From NCBI GenBank assembly GCA_964555685.1, contig CAZKTO010000006.1:1-64000 (forward strand): DNA of 64,000 nt, given 5' to 3'. Within the stretch, counting starts at the first letter, position 1, and each line of letters begins with the position of its first letter. Below the pieces are notes generated by a model. That model was not told the DNA's origin. It made no database searches and saw nothing but the letters and a program-made list of their open reading frames with translations. The DNA comes from CAZKTO01 sp964555685 (lineage in GTDB: Bacteria > Chloroflexota > Dehalococcoidia > SHYB01). Positions 38,502-46,436 of this stretch are shown piece by piece. The position numbers and the translations under genes are program-made.

Positions 38502-39431
38502 ATGACCAAGCATCTCGAAGGCAGAGTCGCTGTCGTTACCGGAGGCGGCCGGGGCATCGGCCGGGAGATCTGTCTGGCCCTGGCCGCGCAGGGGACCAAG
38601 GTCATCGTCAACGATCTGGGCGGCGGCCCCGAGGGCTCCGGCGGCTCCCATGAGCCCGCCGACGAGGTCGTGGAGCTGGTGAAGAAGGGCGGCAGCCAGG
38701 CTGTGGCCTGCTACGATACCGTGGCCACCATGGCCGGCGGTGAGCGCATCATCAAGACGGCCGTCGATACGTTCGGCCGGCTGGACATCCTGGTCCACTG
38801 CGCCGGCATCCTCCGCGACCGCATGGTCTTCAACATGACGGAGGAGGAGTGGGACGCCGTCATCGCCGTGCACCTCAAAGGTATGTTCACCACGGGCAAG
38901 TTCGCCTCCATCGTCATGCGGCAGCAGCGCAGCGGCCGCATCATCGGCTTCACCTCCAACTCGGGCCTCTATGGCAACGCCGGCCAGGCCAACTACGGCG
39001 CCGCCAAGGATGGCATCGCGAGCTTCGTCCGCACCGTCGCCCGCGACATGGGCAAGTATGGCGTCACCGTCAACGGCATATCGCCGGCGGCGGCCACGCG
39101 GCTCACGGCCACGGTCACCCCGCAGGCCCGCGACGCCCGCAACCGCGCCGGCATCACGCCGGTCATGGGCGAGGGGTCGGCGCCGCCGCCCCGCCTGGAC
39201 CCTGCGGATGTCGCGCCCATGGTCGTCTATCTGTGCACCGATGCGGCCAAGGATATCAACGGACAGATCTTCTACGTCCAGGGCGGGCAGATCTCCCTCA
39301 TGAACGCCCCCTACGCCGCCCGCACGATGCAGAAGATGGGCCGGTGGACGGAGGAGGAGATCGCCCAGCTCCTCCCCGCGACCTTGGGCAAGGACCTGTA
39401 TAATCCCGCGCCCCCCCAGCCGGTCAAGTAG
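38502..39431 (+). CDS. SDR-family (3R)-hydroxyacyl-CoA dehydrogenase-like protein, tandem copy 2
   Basis: 309-residue paralogue of the preceding SDR. It has VVTGGGRGIGREICLALAAQ at 11-30, CAGILRDRMVFNMTEEEWDA near 102-121 and YGAAKDGIASF near 165-175. The segment between the catalytic lysine and the C-terminus is the most divergent part (SPAAATRLTATVTPQARDAR), suggesting a different substrate from copy 1. Ends AQLLPATLGKDLYNPAPPQP. A GC-rich 23-24-bp stretch covering its last codons is repeated 67 bp downstream (39472-39494). Confidence 0.91.
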   Translation: MTKHLEGRVAVVTGGGRGIGREICLALAAQGTKVIVNDLGGGPEGSGGSHEPADEVVELVKKGGSQAVACYDTVATMAGGERIIKTAVDTFGRLDILVHCAGILRDRMVFNMTEEEWDAVIAVHLKGMFTTGKFASIVMRQQRSGRIIGFTSNSGLYGNAGQANYGAAKDGIASFVRTVARDMGKYGVTVNGISPAAATRLTATVTPQARDARNRAGITPVMGEGSAPPPRLDPADVAPMVVYLCTDAAKDINGQIFYVQGGQISLMNAPYAARTMQKMGRWTEEEIAQLLPATLGKDLYNPAPPQPVK

Positions 39432-39661
39432 ATCTGGTCTGTTTCCATCGCGTCTCTGGCGAGACGCGGGGCCCGCGCCCCCCAGCCGGTCAAGACGTAG
39501 TCGTCGCTGGCCTTCGCCTGCTCTACCTTCACCCCCGGCCGGAGCCTGTCCTGAGCCCTTCGGCTCCGCTCAGGGTAAACTCCGCGAAGGGGCCACCCCC
39601 TCCCCCTCGACGGGAGGGCGCCCCGGCAGGCCGGGGTGGGAGAGGGCGGACAGGCGCGGGC

Positions 39662-40255
39662 TCACAGCCCGCGCCTGTTGGTCCTTCCGGGGCGCGCGGC
39701 GCCGGAGGCGGGAGCCGGCGTGGACGCCTCCCGGACCTCCCGCTCCTGCCACCGCTCCTTGGTGATCTCCATTGCAATGAAGTCGAAGGCGTTGCGGCGC
39801 ACCCTCCCCACGGCGAGGAAGCCCGCCTTCTGGAAGGCCCGCCGGGCCCGGACGTTCCACTCCAGCGTGTGCAGATAGACGCGCCGCATCCCGCCCTCGG
39901 TGAAGAGATGGCGCAGCAGCGTCTCCACGGCGTCCGTGCCGTAGGCCCGGTTCCAGTAGCGCCGGTCGCCGATCATGATGCCCATCTCGCACTGGCCCTT
40001 GCCCTCGTCGATGTCGTAGACCATGCAGTTGCCGATGTGCACGCCGTCCTTCGTCTCGATGCCGAAGCGCCGGCGGCGAGGCGGAGGGTAGAGCATCTCC
40101 TCCTCCCACAGCGTCCGCGCGTCGCGGAAGGACATGGACAGGGGCTGAGCGGCGTCCAGGCGGCTCAGCTCGGGGTCGGTGCTCCAGGCGTAGTCGTTCT
40201 CGGCGTCGCTCAGGCGCTTTTCGCGCAGGACGACGAAAGTCCCTTCAGCGCGCAT
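39662..40255 (-). CDS. GNAT-family N-acetyltransferase (RimJ/RimL-like)
   Basis: 197-residue acetyltransferase. GNCMVYDIDEGKGQCEMGIM near 73-92 and RYWNRAYGTDAVETLLRHLF near 98-117 (the acetyl-CoA-binding Q/R-x-x-G-x-G/A region) are followed by LEWNVRARRAFQKAGFLAVG near 130-149. It resembles acetylators of ribosomal-protein N-termini, but the target is unknown. ATG 40255 (preceded by GAGAGGA) is chosen over GTG 40270. It overlaps the NUDIX gene by 11 bp. The tail after about residue 165 is basic and Ala/Pro-rich and may be unstructured. Confidence 0.83.
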   Translation of the reverse strand: MRAEGTFVVLREKRLSDAENDYAWSTDPELSRLDAAQPLSMSFRDARTLWEEEMLYPPPRRRRFGIETKDGVHIGNCMVYDIDEGKGQCEMGIMIGDRRYWNRAYGTDAVETLLRHLFTEGGMRRVYLHTLEWNVRARRAFQKAGFLAVGRVRRNAFDFIAMEITKERWQEREVREASTPAPASGAARPGRTNRRGL

Positions 40256-40691
40256 CGGCGGTCCTCTCACCGGCCTCGTCCAGGCGGCTCAGGGCCCGTG
40301 CCACCACGCCGGCCTCGTTGGGGTAGGTCAGCGTGCGAGCGGCCTCGTCGCTGGAGAACCAGGTGACCCAGTCGAACTCCGGGTCGTGGCTCTCCGTGGA
40401 GCCGCCGGTGGCGCGCATGAGGAAGAACTGAACGCGCTTGTGGATGCGGGCGCCGCTCTTGGAGAACCAGTACTCGATCTGGCCCAGGTCCGACTGGAGG
40501 TCCACCTCCAGGCCCGTCTCCTCGCGGACCTCGCGCAGGGCCGTCTGCTCCGGCGTCTCGCCGGGGTCGGGCGTGCCCTTGGGCAGGTTCCAGGTCAGCG
40601 GCTTGTTGCGCCCGCACAGGACGACATCGATCTCGCCATCGCGCCGGCGATAGACGACGCCGCCCGCGGAGAAGTGCTCCTCGACGCGCAT
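40245..40691 (-). CDS. NUDIX hydrolase
   Basis: 148 residues. The Nudix box is GTPDPGETPEQTALREVREE followed by TGLEV (about 40-64), with all conserved Glu residues present. HFSAGGVVYRRRDGEIDVVL near the N-terminus and the overall length fit the bis(5'-nucleosyl)-tetraphosphatase (MutT/Ap4A) branch. It cleaves a nucleoside diphosphate linked to another moiety. It forms an overlapping pair with the GNAT gene. Confidence 0.9.
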   Translation of the reverse strand: MRVEEHFSAGGVVYRRRDGEIDVVLCGRNKPLTWNLPKGTPDPGETPEQTALREVREETGLEVDLQSDLGQIEYWFSKSGARIHKRVQFFLMRATGGSTESHDPEFDWVTWFSSDEAARTLTYPNEAGVVARALSRLDEAGERTADAR

Positions 40692-40781
40692 GGTGACGGG
40701 GCCCCGACAGGAGAGAGCGCAGGTTGTACGATCCCATTCTAGGCGTGGCGTGAAAGCCCGGTCAAGGGCAGCGCACCCGCG

Positions 40782-40990
40782 GGCCAGGGCCCTTCGATTA
40801 TTCTGGGGAAACCTCTTTTGACAAAGAGGCTTTCCCCAGGCCCCTTCCAGAAAACTTTAGAGGTGGAGTAGCGAGGGGGTGGGCCTCAGGGCCCACCCCC
40901 TCGCTACTCCACGCCTAAGGTTCTTTGGGAGGGTCTGGGAACACCTTTCTGTCAAGAAAGGGTTCCCAGGACAACCGAACGGCCCTGGCC
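40782..40990. mobile_element. Three-hairpin repeat element H, copy B (209 bp)
   Basis: Ends GGCCAGGGCC and GGCCCTGGCC. Hairpin 1 is at 40803-40839. Hairpin 2 has a perfect 23-bp stem with a 4-nt loop (about 40862-40911), extended by AACTTTAG/CTAAGGTT. Hairpin 3 is at 40936-40971. Outside the central stem it matches copy A (20922-21148) almost base for base. It lies in the divergent region between the NUDIX gene and the 47-residue gene. Confidence 0.88.
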
Positions 40991-41006
40991 GCCGTCGCCT
41001 CTCCTC

Positions 41007-41035
41007 TTGCGCCGTCGCGGGCCTCCAGGTACACT
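41007..41035 (+). promoter_or_regulatory. Promoter for the 47-residue gene
   Basis: TTGCGC (41007-41012), 17-bp spacer, TACACT (41030-41035), beginning 17 bp after repeat element H copy B. The form is the same as that of the rpsT promoter. Confidence 0.5.
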
Positions 41036-41075
41036 ACAAGGAGCGTTGCTGCCTCGATAATCCATCAGGTGAACC

Positions 41076-41219
41076 ATGTCCGACCGCGCCCAGTTGAAAG
41101 GCGTCATCCGCACACGCGGGTCCAAGGGCGGCGCCATCTCCCGCAAGCGCGCCAACCGCGGCCAGCGCAGGAAGGTCCTCCCGATGGAGGTCCTCCTGGG
41201 CGAGAGGCCGCTGAAGTAG
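41076..41219 (+). CDS. 47-residue basic protein, unknown function
   Basis: Short gene with ATG preceded by AGGTGA. The peptide (MSDRAQLKGVIRTRGSKGGA at its start) is rich in Arg/Lys in its first 33 residues and ends with a hydrophobic-acidic segment PMEVLLGERPLK. It has its own promoter (41007-41035) and a strong terminator right after it (41244-41271), which supports a real transcription unit. It could be an RNA- or ribosome-associated protein; no family was recognised. Confidence 0.62.
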   Translation: MSDRAQLKGVIRTRGSKGGAISRKRANRGQRRKVLPMEVLLGERPLK

Positions 41220-41243
41220 TAGTCGCGTAACCCTCGGCGAGCG

Positions 41244-41271
41244 AAAGGGGCGGGGATATCCGCCCCTTTTT
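41244..41271 (+). terminator. Rho-independent terminator after the 47-residue gene
   Basis: AAAGGGGCGG, 6-nt loop, CCGCCCCTTT followed by TT: a strong 10-bp stem with a T run, 24 bp after the stop codon. Confidence 0.85.
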
Positions 41272-41661
41272 CATAAAACAGGCCGCTGGATACCCGCCCC
41301 GACGCATCGGGGCGGGCGGAAAGTGGCCCCCCGATTTGTCGGGGGGCCGGAGACTTTTGCCTCGGCAGCACGTTACACGACACATCGAAGGTTACTCAAC
41401 CGTTGAGCTCGTGGCTTCCTGGAGTTGGCAACGCCCTAACCCCCTGGCCCCCTCTCCGAGCCGGAGAGGGGGCAGACCCCGACCTAGTCGTGGGCGGGGG
41501 AGAGGGCCACCAGGCGCCCCCGCATTTTCATTCTTCCTGGTGCTGAACGCCAGCATGATCGATTCTTCGCCCCGACTTTTCGGGGCGGGAGAGGTCGAGT
41601 GCTATAATGGGCGCCAAAGTCGCGCCCGCGCGCCGCTTCCCGCCCCGCTTCCCGCCCCGCT
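41272..41661. repeat. Intergenic region with hairpins and REP-like repeat R2
   Basis: Two neighbouring perfect hairpins (CCGCCCCGA-CGCA-TCGGGGCGG near 41296-41319, and GGCCCCCCGA-TTTG-TCGGGGGGCC near 41325-41348) are followed by an R2-type repeat (41427-41512). The Lon-N promoter lies at 41603-41608 (TGC-TATAAT, an extended -10 without a clear -35). No gene was found. Confidence 0.65.
41603..41608 (+). promoter_or_regulatory. Extended -10 promoter upstream of the Lon-N gene
   Basis: GTGC followed by perfect TATAAT, i.e. a TGn extended -10, about 55 bp upstream of the ATG at 41662. Confidence 0.5.
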
Positions 41662-42351
41662 ATGAGCGACCCCCTGGAGATCCCCCTCTTCCCTCTGAAT
41701 AACGTCGTCCTCTTTCCGGACCAGCTCCTGCCGCTCCATATCTTTGAGGAGCGATACAAGCTCATGATCGGAGAATGCCTGCGGGACAAGCGGAGCTTCG
41801 GCGTCCTGCTGATCCAGAGCGGCCGCGAGGTCGGCGCTCCCGCCGTGCCCTTCACCGTCGGCACCACCGCGCGCATCGCCGACGTCCAGGCGCTGGACCA
41901 GGGGCGGATGAACCTCAAGACCGTCGGCGAGCGGCCGTTCCGCCTGCTGCGGGTGACCCAGCTCCGCCCCTACATGCGCGGGGAGGTGGAGCTCCTTGGC
42001 TACGGCCTGGGCGAGACGGCGGGCCTCGATCCGCTCGTGGCCTCGGTGAGGGAGCAGTTCTCCGTCCACCTGGACATCCTGGCCCAGCTCTCCCAGCGGG
42101 ACCGGGTCGACCTGGACCTGGACCTGGACGCGGAGCGCCTCTCCTATCTCGTCGGGAGCATCCTGGCCGTCCAACATCTGGAAAAACAGCGTCTCCTGGA
42201 GACGCCCCGGGCCGACGAGCGGCTCCAGAAGGAGCTGAGCCTGCTGATGCGGGAGAACCGGACGCTCCAGACGTTCCTCTATCTGCGCAAGCAGTCGGGC
42301 GGGCAGCCGCCGGAGGAGGGTCAGCTGGGCCGGCGCATCTCCCCCAACTAG
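41662..42351 (+). CDS. Lon-protease-N-domain (substrate-binding) protein
   Basis: 229-residue stand-alone Lon N-terminal domain protein. EIPLFPLNNVVLFPDQLLPL near 5-24, HIFEERYKLMIGECL near 25-39 and VGTTARIADVQALDQGRMNL near 66-85 are characteristic. A helical C-terminal region follows. It lacks the AAA+ and peptidase domains of Lon. The function of such proteins is largely unknown. It lies 27 bp upstream of folB. Confidence 0.9.
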   Translation: MSDPLEIPLFPLNNVVLFPDQLLPLHIFEERYKLMIGECLRDKRSFGVLLIQSGREVGAPAVPFTVGTTARIADVQALDQGRMNLKTVGERPFRLLRVTQLRPYMRGEVELLGYGLGETAGLDPLVASVREQFSVHLDILAQLSQRDRVDLDLDLDAERLSYLVGSILAVQHLEKQRLLETPRADERLQKELSLLMRENRTLQTFLYLRKQSGGQPPEEGQLGRRISPN

Positions 42352-42378
42352 GGGGCGCGCCCCTCGAGGCCCCTCGCC

Positions 42379-42795
42379 ATGGCTGCACGGGACGTCATTC
42401 GTCTGAGCGGCATGCTCTTCTTCGGCCGGCACGGCGCCCAGGCCGAGGAGCGGTCCCTGGGACGCCAGTTCGAGGTGGACGTGGAGGTCCACGCCGGCCT
42501 CTCCAAGGCGCGCCGCAGCGACCGCCTGTCCGACACCATCGACTACGGCGAGGTCTACGCCGTGGTGCGCGAGATCATCGAGGGGCCCAGCCGGAACCTC
42601 CTGGAGCGCCTCGCCGATGAGGTCGCGACGCGCATCCTGGAGCGCTTCCCTGCGGAGGCGGTGCGCGTCCGGGTCAAGAAGCCGCGGCTCCCGATCCACG
42701 GCGGCGTCTTGGATAGCGTCTCCGTGGAGGTCTGGGTGGAGCGCAGGGGCGCGCTGGCCGCTGCGGCCCGCCCCCGCCGCCGCGGCCGCTCCTGA
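42379..42795 (+). CDS. folB: Dihydroneopterin aldolase
   Basis: 138-residue tunnel-fold enzyme of folate biosynthesis that splits 7,8-dihydroneopterin into 6-hydroxymethyl-dihydropterin and glycolaldehyde. IRLSGMLFFGRHGAQAEERS near 7-26 contains the conserved Glu; LGRQFEVDVEV, TIDYGEVYAVV near 54-64 and the catalytic-lysine region VRVKKPRLPIHGGVLDSVSV near 94-113 follow. The C-terminal basic tail (RPRRRGRS) is extra. A slightly unusual GTG/ATG choice exists; ATG 42379 gives the expected length. Confidence 0.92.
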   Translation: MAARDVIRLSGMLFFGRHGAQAEERSLGRQFEVDVEVHAGLSKARRSDRLSDTIDYGEVYAVVREIIEGPSRNLLERLADEVATRILERFPAEAVRVRVKKPRLPIHGGVLDSVSVEVWVERRGALAAAARPRRRGRS

Positions 42796-42814
42796 CGCGT
42801 GGGGCCCCGTCCCC

Positions 42815-42844
42815 TTGCTTCTCCGGACAGGCCCCGGCTATACT
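42815..42844 (+). promoter_or_regulatory. Promoter for the AAA+/VWA operon
   Basis: TTGCTT (42815-42820), 18-bp spacer, TATACT (42839-42844), about 130 bp before the AAA+ start codon. Confidence 0.45.
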
Positions 42845-42981
42845 TGGGCCACAGCCCGCGAGCCCGGCGCCCACCCATCTTCCCGTCCCATGCCGGACGC
42901 ATCTCAGGAACGCCGCGCTGCGGGCCCATGCTTACCTGGCGCCGCCCCGAGGCCAGGTCCCACGCGAGAGGAGCGCCGTCC

Positions 42982-44385
42982 ATGGCCAAGCCCCCGGAAG
43001 CCCGGACGCTGGCAGAGCTGAGGCGGTCCGGTTACAAGGTTCTGACCGTCAAGCAAGAGCTCCGCAAGAACCTCATCGACCGGATGCGCAAGGGCGACGA
43101 CCTCTTTCCGGGGATCATCGGCTATGGCGACACCGTCGTCCCGCAGGTGCAGAACGCCGTCCTCTCGGGCCACGACCTGATCTTCCTTGGCGAGCGGGGC
43201 CAGGCCAAATCGCGCATCATCCGCGCCATGGTCAATCTCCTCGATGAGTATATCCCGGCCATCGAGGGGAGCGAGGTCTCGGACAACCCCTTCCACCCCA
43301 TCTCCAAGTTCGGCAGAGAGCGCATCGCGGAGAAGGGCGACGCGACGCCCATCACCTGGGTCCATCGTGCGTTGCGCTACAGCGAGAAGCTGGCGACCCC
43401 CGACATCACTATGGCCGACCTCATCGGCGAGATCGACCCCATCAAGGTCGCCGAGGGGCGCTACCTCTCCGACGAACTGACGATCCACTACGGCCTCATC
43501 CCGCGGACCAATCGCGGCATCTTCTCCATCAATGAGCTCCCGGACCTGACCGAGCGGATCCAGGTGGGCCTCTTCAACCTCATGGAGGAGCGGGATATCC
43601 AGATCAAGGGCTACCGCGTCCGCCTGCCCCTGGACGTCTACGTCGTCGCCAGCGCCAACCCGGAGGACTACACCAACCGAGGGCGCATCATCACACCCCT
43701 CAAGGACCGGTACGGCTCCCTGGTGCGCACCCACTACCCCCGGCGCCTCGAGGAGGAGATCGCCATCGTCGATCAGGAGGCGCACGCCACCGACGACACC
43801 GGCATCCCCGTCTCCGTGCCCCCGTACATGAAAGAGATCGTCGGCGAGATCACCTCCCTGGCGCGCCGCAGTCCAGACATCAACCAGCGCTCCGGCGTCA
43901 GCGTCCGCGTGACCATCTGCAACTATGAGACGATGGTCAGCAACGCCATCCGCCGGGCCATACGCGTGGGCGAGAAGTCGGCCGTGCCCCGCGTCACCGA
44001 CCTCCAGTTCATCCTAGCCTCCACCAGCGGCAAGCTGGAGCTGGAGTCGGTCGAGGAGGGCCGCGACGGCAAGCTGCTGGAGGAGCTGATCAAGAAGGGT
44101 GTCTTGAACACCTTCAGCCGCCACCTCAGCGTCCAGGACCTCGAGCCCCTCGTGGCCCGCTTCGACCAGGGTTTCAGCCTGGAGGTCTCGGAGGCGATGC
44201 CATCCAAGGCCTACATGAAGGCGCTGGGCGAGCTTCCTGAGATCCGAGAGGGCGTCCGCAAGCTGCGGGTGGACGAGGACGCGGCCTCCATCGCATCGGC
44301 CATCGAGTTCATCCTGGAGGGCCTGCACCTGAACCGGCGGCTGAACCGGGACAAGGTCGAGGGGACCTACCGGTACCGAGGGTAG
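42982..44385 (+). CDS. MoxR/magnesium-chelatase-like AAA+ ATPase
   Basis: 467-residue AAA+ protein. The P-loop is degenerate-looking, LIFLGERGQAKSRIIRAMVN near 64-83 (GxxGxAKS). Walker B follows in the GIFSINELPDLTERIQVGLF stretch near 177-196, and sensor 1 in YVVASANPEDYTNRGRI near 219-235. A lid domain follows. It is paired with the VWA protein encoded 2 bp downstream, the usual arrangement of MoxR or magnesium-chelatase-like chaperones. These insert or remove metal or remodel protein complexes; the client is unknown here. ATG 42982 follows GAGAGGAG. Confidence 0.86.
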   Translation: MAKPPEARTLAELRRSGYKVLTVKQELRKNLIDRMRKGDDLFPGIIGYGDTVVPQVQNAVLSGHDLIFLGERGQAKSRIIRAMVNLLDEYIPAIEGSEVSDNPFHPISKFGRERIAEKGDATPITWVHRALRYSEKLATPDITMADLIGEIDPIKVAEGRYLSDELTIHYGLIPRTNRGIFSINELPDLTERIQVGLFNLMEERDIQIKGYRVRLPLDVYVVASANPEDYTNRGRIITPLKDRYGSLVRTHYPRRLEEEIAIVDQEAHATDDTGIPVSVPPYMKEIVGEITSLARRSPDINQRSGVSVRVTICNYETMVSNAIRRAIRVGEKSAVPRVTDLQFILASTSGKLELESVEEGRDGKLLEELIKKGVLNTFSRHLSVQDLEPLVARFDQGFSLEVSEAMPSKAYMKALGELPEIREGVRKLRVDEDAASIASAIEFILEGLHLNRRLNRDKVEGTYRYRG

Positions 44386-44387
44386 GC

Positions 44388-46436
44388 GTGACGACGTTCC
44401 GGTACTCCCACTGGGACGGCAGCCAGAGCATCTTCCCCCTGGACGAGAGCGCCATCATGGGCGAGCTCTCGGACCAGCTGCTGTCGCAGGGCGACGTCAG
44501 CGCCGCCCTGCGATCGCTCATGCGCCGGGGCCTGCCCAACCGCTTCGGCGAGCGGTCCATGGGCCTGCAGGACCTGCTCCAGCGGCTCCAGCAGCGGCGG
44601 CAGGAGCAGCTCCAGCGTCATAACCTGGGCTCTGCCCTCGACGACCTGCGCAAGAAGCTGGAGAGCGTCCTGGGCCACGAGAAGGCGGGCATCCAGCGCC
44701 AGGTCGAGCGGGCCCGCGAGCTCCAGCGCCAGGCAGAGGGCGCCCCCGCCCACGGCCTCGACCCGGAGACCGCCCGCAGGCTGGCCCAGGACCTGGAGCG
44801 GCGCGCGACCCGCAACCAGGAGTTCCTCCAGTCGGTCCCCAAGAACGACCTGGGCAAGGCCATCGCCCAGCTCCGCGACTACGAGTTCATGGACCCCCAG
44901 GCCAAGGAGGAGTTCGACGAGCTCCTCAAGATGCTCCAGCGCCAGGCGGCCGATAGCTTCTTCAAGGACGTCTCCCAGGCCCTGCGGAACATGTCCCCGG
45001 AGGCGCTCCAGTTCCTCAAGCAGATGGTCCGCGACCTCAACGAGATGCTGGAGCAACGGCTCCAGGGCCAGGAGCCGGACTTCCAGAAGTTCATGGAGCG
45101 GTTCGGCTCCCTCTTCGGCCCCAACCCTCCCCAGAGCCTGGACCAGCTCATCGAGCAGGTCCAGCGCCAGATGAGGCAGGTCCAGTCGCTCCTCAACAGC
45201 CTCTCGCCGGAGCAGGCCAAGGAGCTCCAGGGCCTGCTCCAGTCCATCATGGGCGACCCGGGCCTGCAAGAGGAGCTGGGGCGCCTGGCCGCGCATCTGG
45301 AGGACGCGGACCCCCTGGCAGGCCTGCGCCGCGAGTACCCCTTCTCCGGCCAGGACCAGGTGGACCTGTCCCAGGCCCTGGACCTGATGGACCAGCTGCA
45401 CCGGATGGACGAGTTGGAGCGGCAGCTCCGCCGGGCGCAGCAGGGCTCCTCAGCCGGCGACATCGACCGCGATCTCGTCCGCGAGGTCTTGGGCGAGGAG
45501 GCCCGCCATGCCCTCGACCAGCTGGCGCGCCTCGCCGAGTTCCTGGAGAAGCAGGGCTACATCCGCCAGACCGGCGCCCGGTTCGAGCTCACACCCAAGG
45601 GCATGCGGAAGATCGGGCAGAAGGCGCTCCAGGAGATCTTCGCCTATATCAAGAAGGCCCGGCCCGGCGGCCACCAGGTCGATTCCCTCGGCTCCGGAGG
45701 CGAGCTGGCCGACGCCACCAAGCCCTACGAGTTCGGCGACGACTTCCACCCGCACCTCCAGAAGACCATCCTGAACGCCGTGCGCCGCGAGTCGGCCGGG
45801 ACGCCGGTCAGGCTCCAGCCCGGGGACTTCGAGGTCTATCGCACGGAGCACCTGTCCCAATCGGCCACGGTGCTCATGCTGGACCTGAGCCTCTCCATGG
45901 CCATGCGCGGCAACTTCATGGCGGCCAAGAAGGTCGCCCTCGCCCTCGATAGTCTCATCCGCACCAACTTCCCGCGCGACAAGATGTTTATCGTCGGCTT
46001 CTCCACCTACGCCCGCGAGATCAAGGCCGACCGCCTGCCCTACCTGAGCTGGGACGAGTTCGACCCCTACACCAACATCCAGCACGGGCTGGCCGTGTCG
46101 CAGAAGCTCCTCTCGCGCATCAAGGGCGGCAGCAAGCAGATCATCATGATCTCGGACGGGGAGCCCACGGCCCACATGGAGAGCGGCCAGCTCTACCTCC
46201 AGTACCCGCCCAGCCCCCGGACCATCCGCGCCACCCTGAGCGAGGTCCGGCGCTGCACCCAGCAGACCATCGTCATCAACACGTTCATGCTGGACCGCAA
46301 CTCCTACCTGGTGGACTTCATCGAGCAGCTCACGCGCATCAACCGGGGCCGCGTCTTCTACACCACGCCGGAGCGGCTGGGACAGTACATCCTGGTGGAC
46401 TACCTGAGCAGTCGGCGGCGGAAGATGGTGGGCTAG
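44388..46436 (+). CDS. VWA-domain protein, partner of the AAA+ ATPase
   Basis: 682 residues. The long N-terminal half is helical and Gln/Leu/Arg-rich (for example LQQRRQEQLQRHNLG and repeated LDQLIEQVQRQMRQVQ), likely coiled coils. The C-terminal von Willebrand A domain (about 490-682) begins SATVLMLDLSLSMAM, a MIDAS-type DxSxS motif. Two later motifs are MIMISDGEPTAHMES-like and the PTR-type turn near VINTFMLDRNSYLVDF. GTG start, 2 bp after the AAA+ stop. Ends in the palindromic CTAG shared with the stop of the convergent DUF2723 gene. Confidence 0.86.
   Translation: MTTFRYSHWDGSQSIFPLDESAIMGELSDQLLSQGDVSAALRSLMRRGLPNRFGERSMGLQDLLQRLQQRRQEQLQRHNLGSALDDLRKKLESVLGHEKAGIQRQVERARELQRQAEGAPAHGLDPETARRLAQDLERRATRNQEFLQSVPKNDLGKAIAQLRDYEFMDPQAKEEFDELLKMLQRQAADSFFKDVSQALRNMSPEALQFLKQMVRDLNEMLEQRLQGQEPDFQKFMERFGSLFGPNPPQSLDQLIEQVQRQMRQVQSLLNSLSPEQAKELQGLLQSIMGDPGLQEELGRLAAHLEDADPLAGLRREYPFSGQDQVDLSQALDLMDQLHRMDELERQLRRAQQGSSAGDIDRDLVREVLGEEARHALDQLARLAEFLEKQGYIRQTGARFELTPKGMRKIGQKALQEIFAYIKKARPGGHQVDSLGSGGELADATKPYEFGDDFHPHLQKTILNAVRRESAGTPVRLQPGDFEVYRTEHLSQSATVLMLDLSLSMAMRGNFMAAKKVALALDSLIRTNFPRDKMFIVGFSTYAREIKADRLPYLSWDEFDPYTNIQHGLAVSQKLLSRIKGGSKQIIMISDGEPTAHMESGQLYLQYPPSPRTIRATLSEVRRCTQQTIVINTFMLDRNSYLVDFIEQLTRINRGRVFYTTPERLGQYILVDYLSSRRRKMVG

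Noticed and set aside
39405..39494. Duplicated 23-24-bp stretch at the end of the second SDR gene
   Set aside because: It is a real direct repeat 67 bp apart, but short and GC-rich. It probably came from slippage and has no further consequence I can show.
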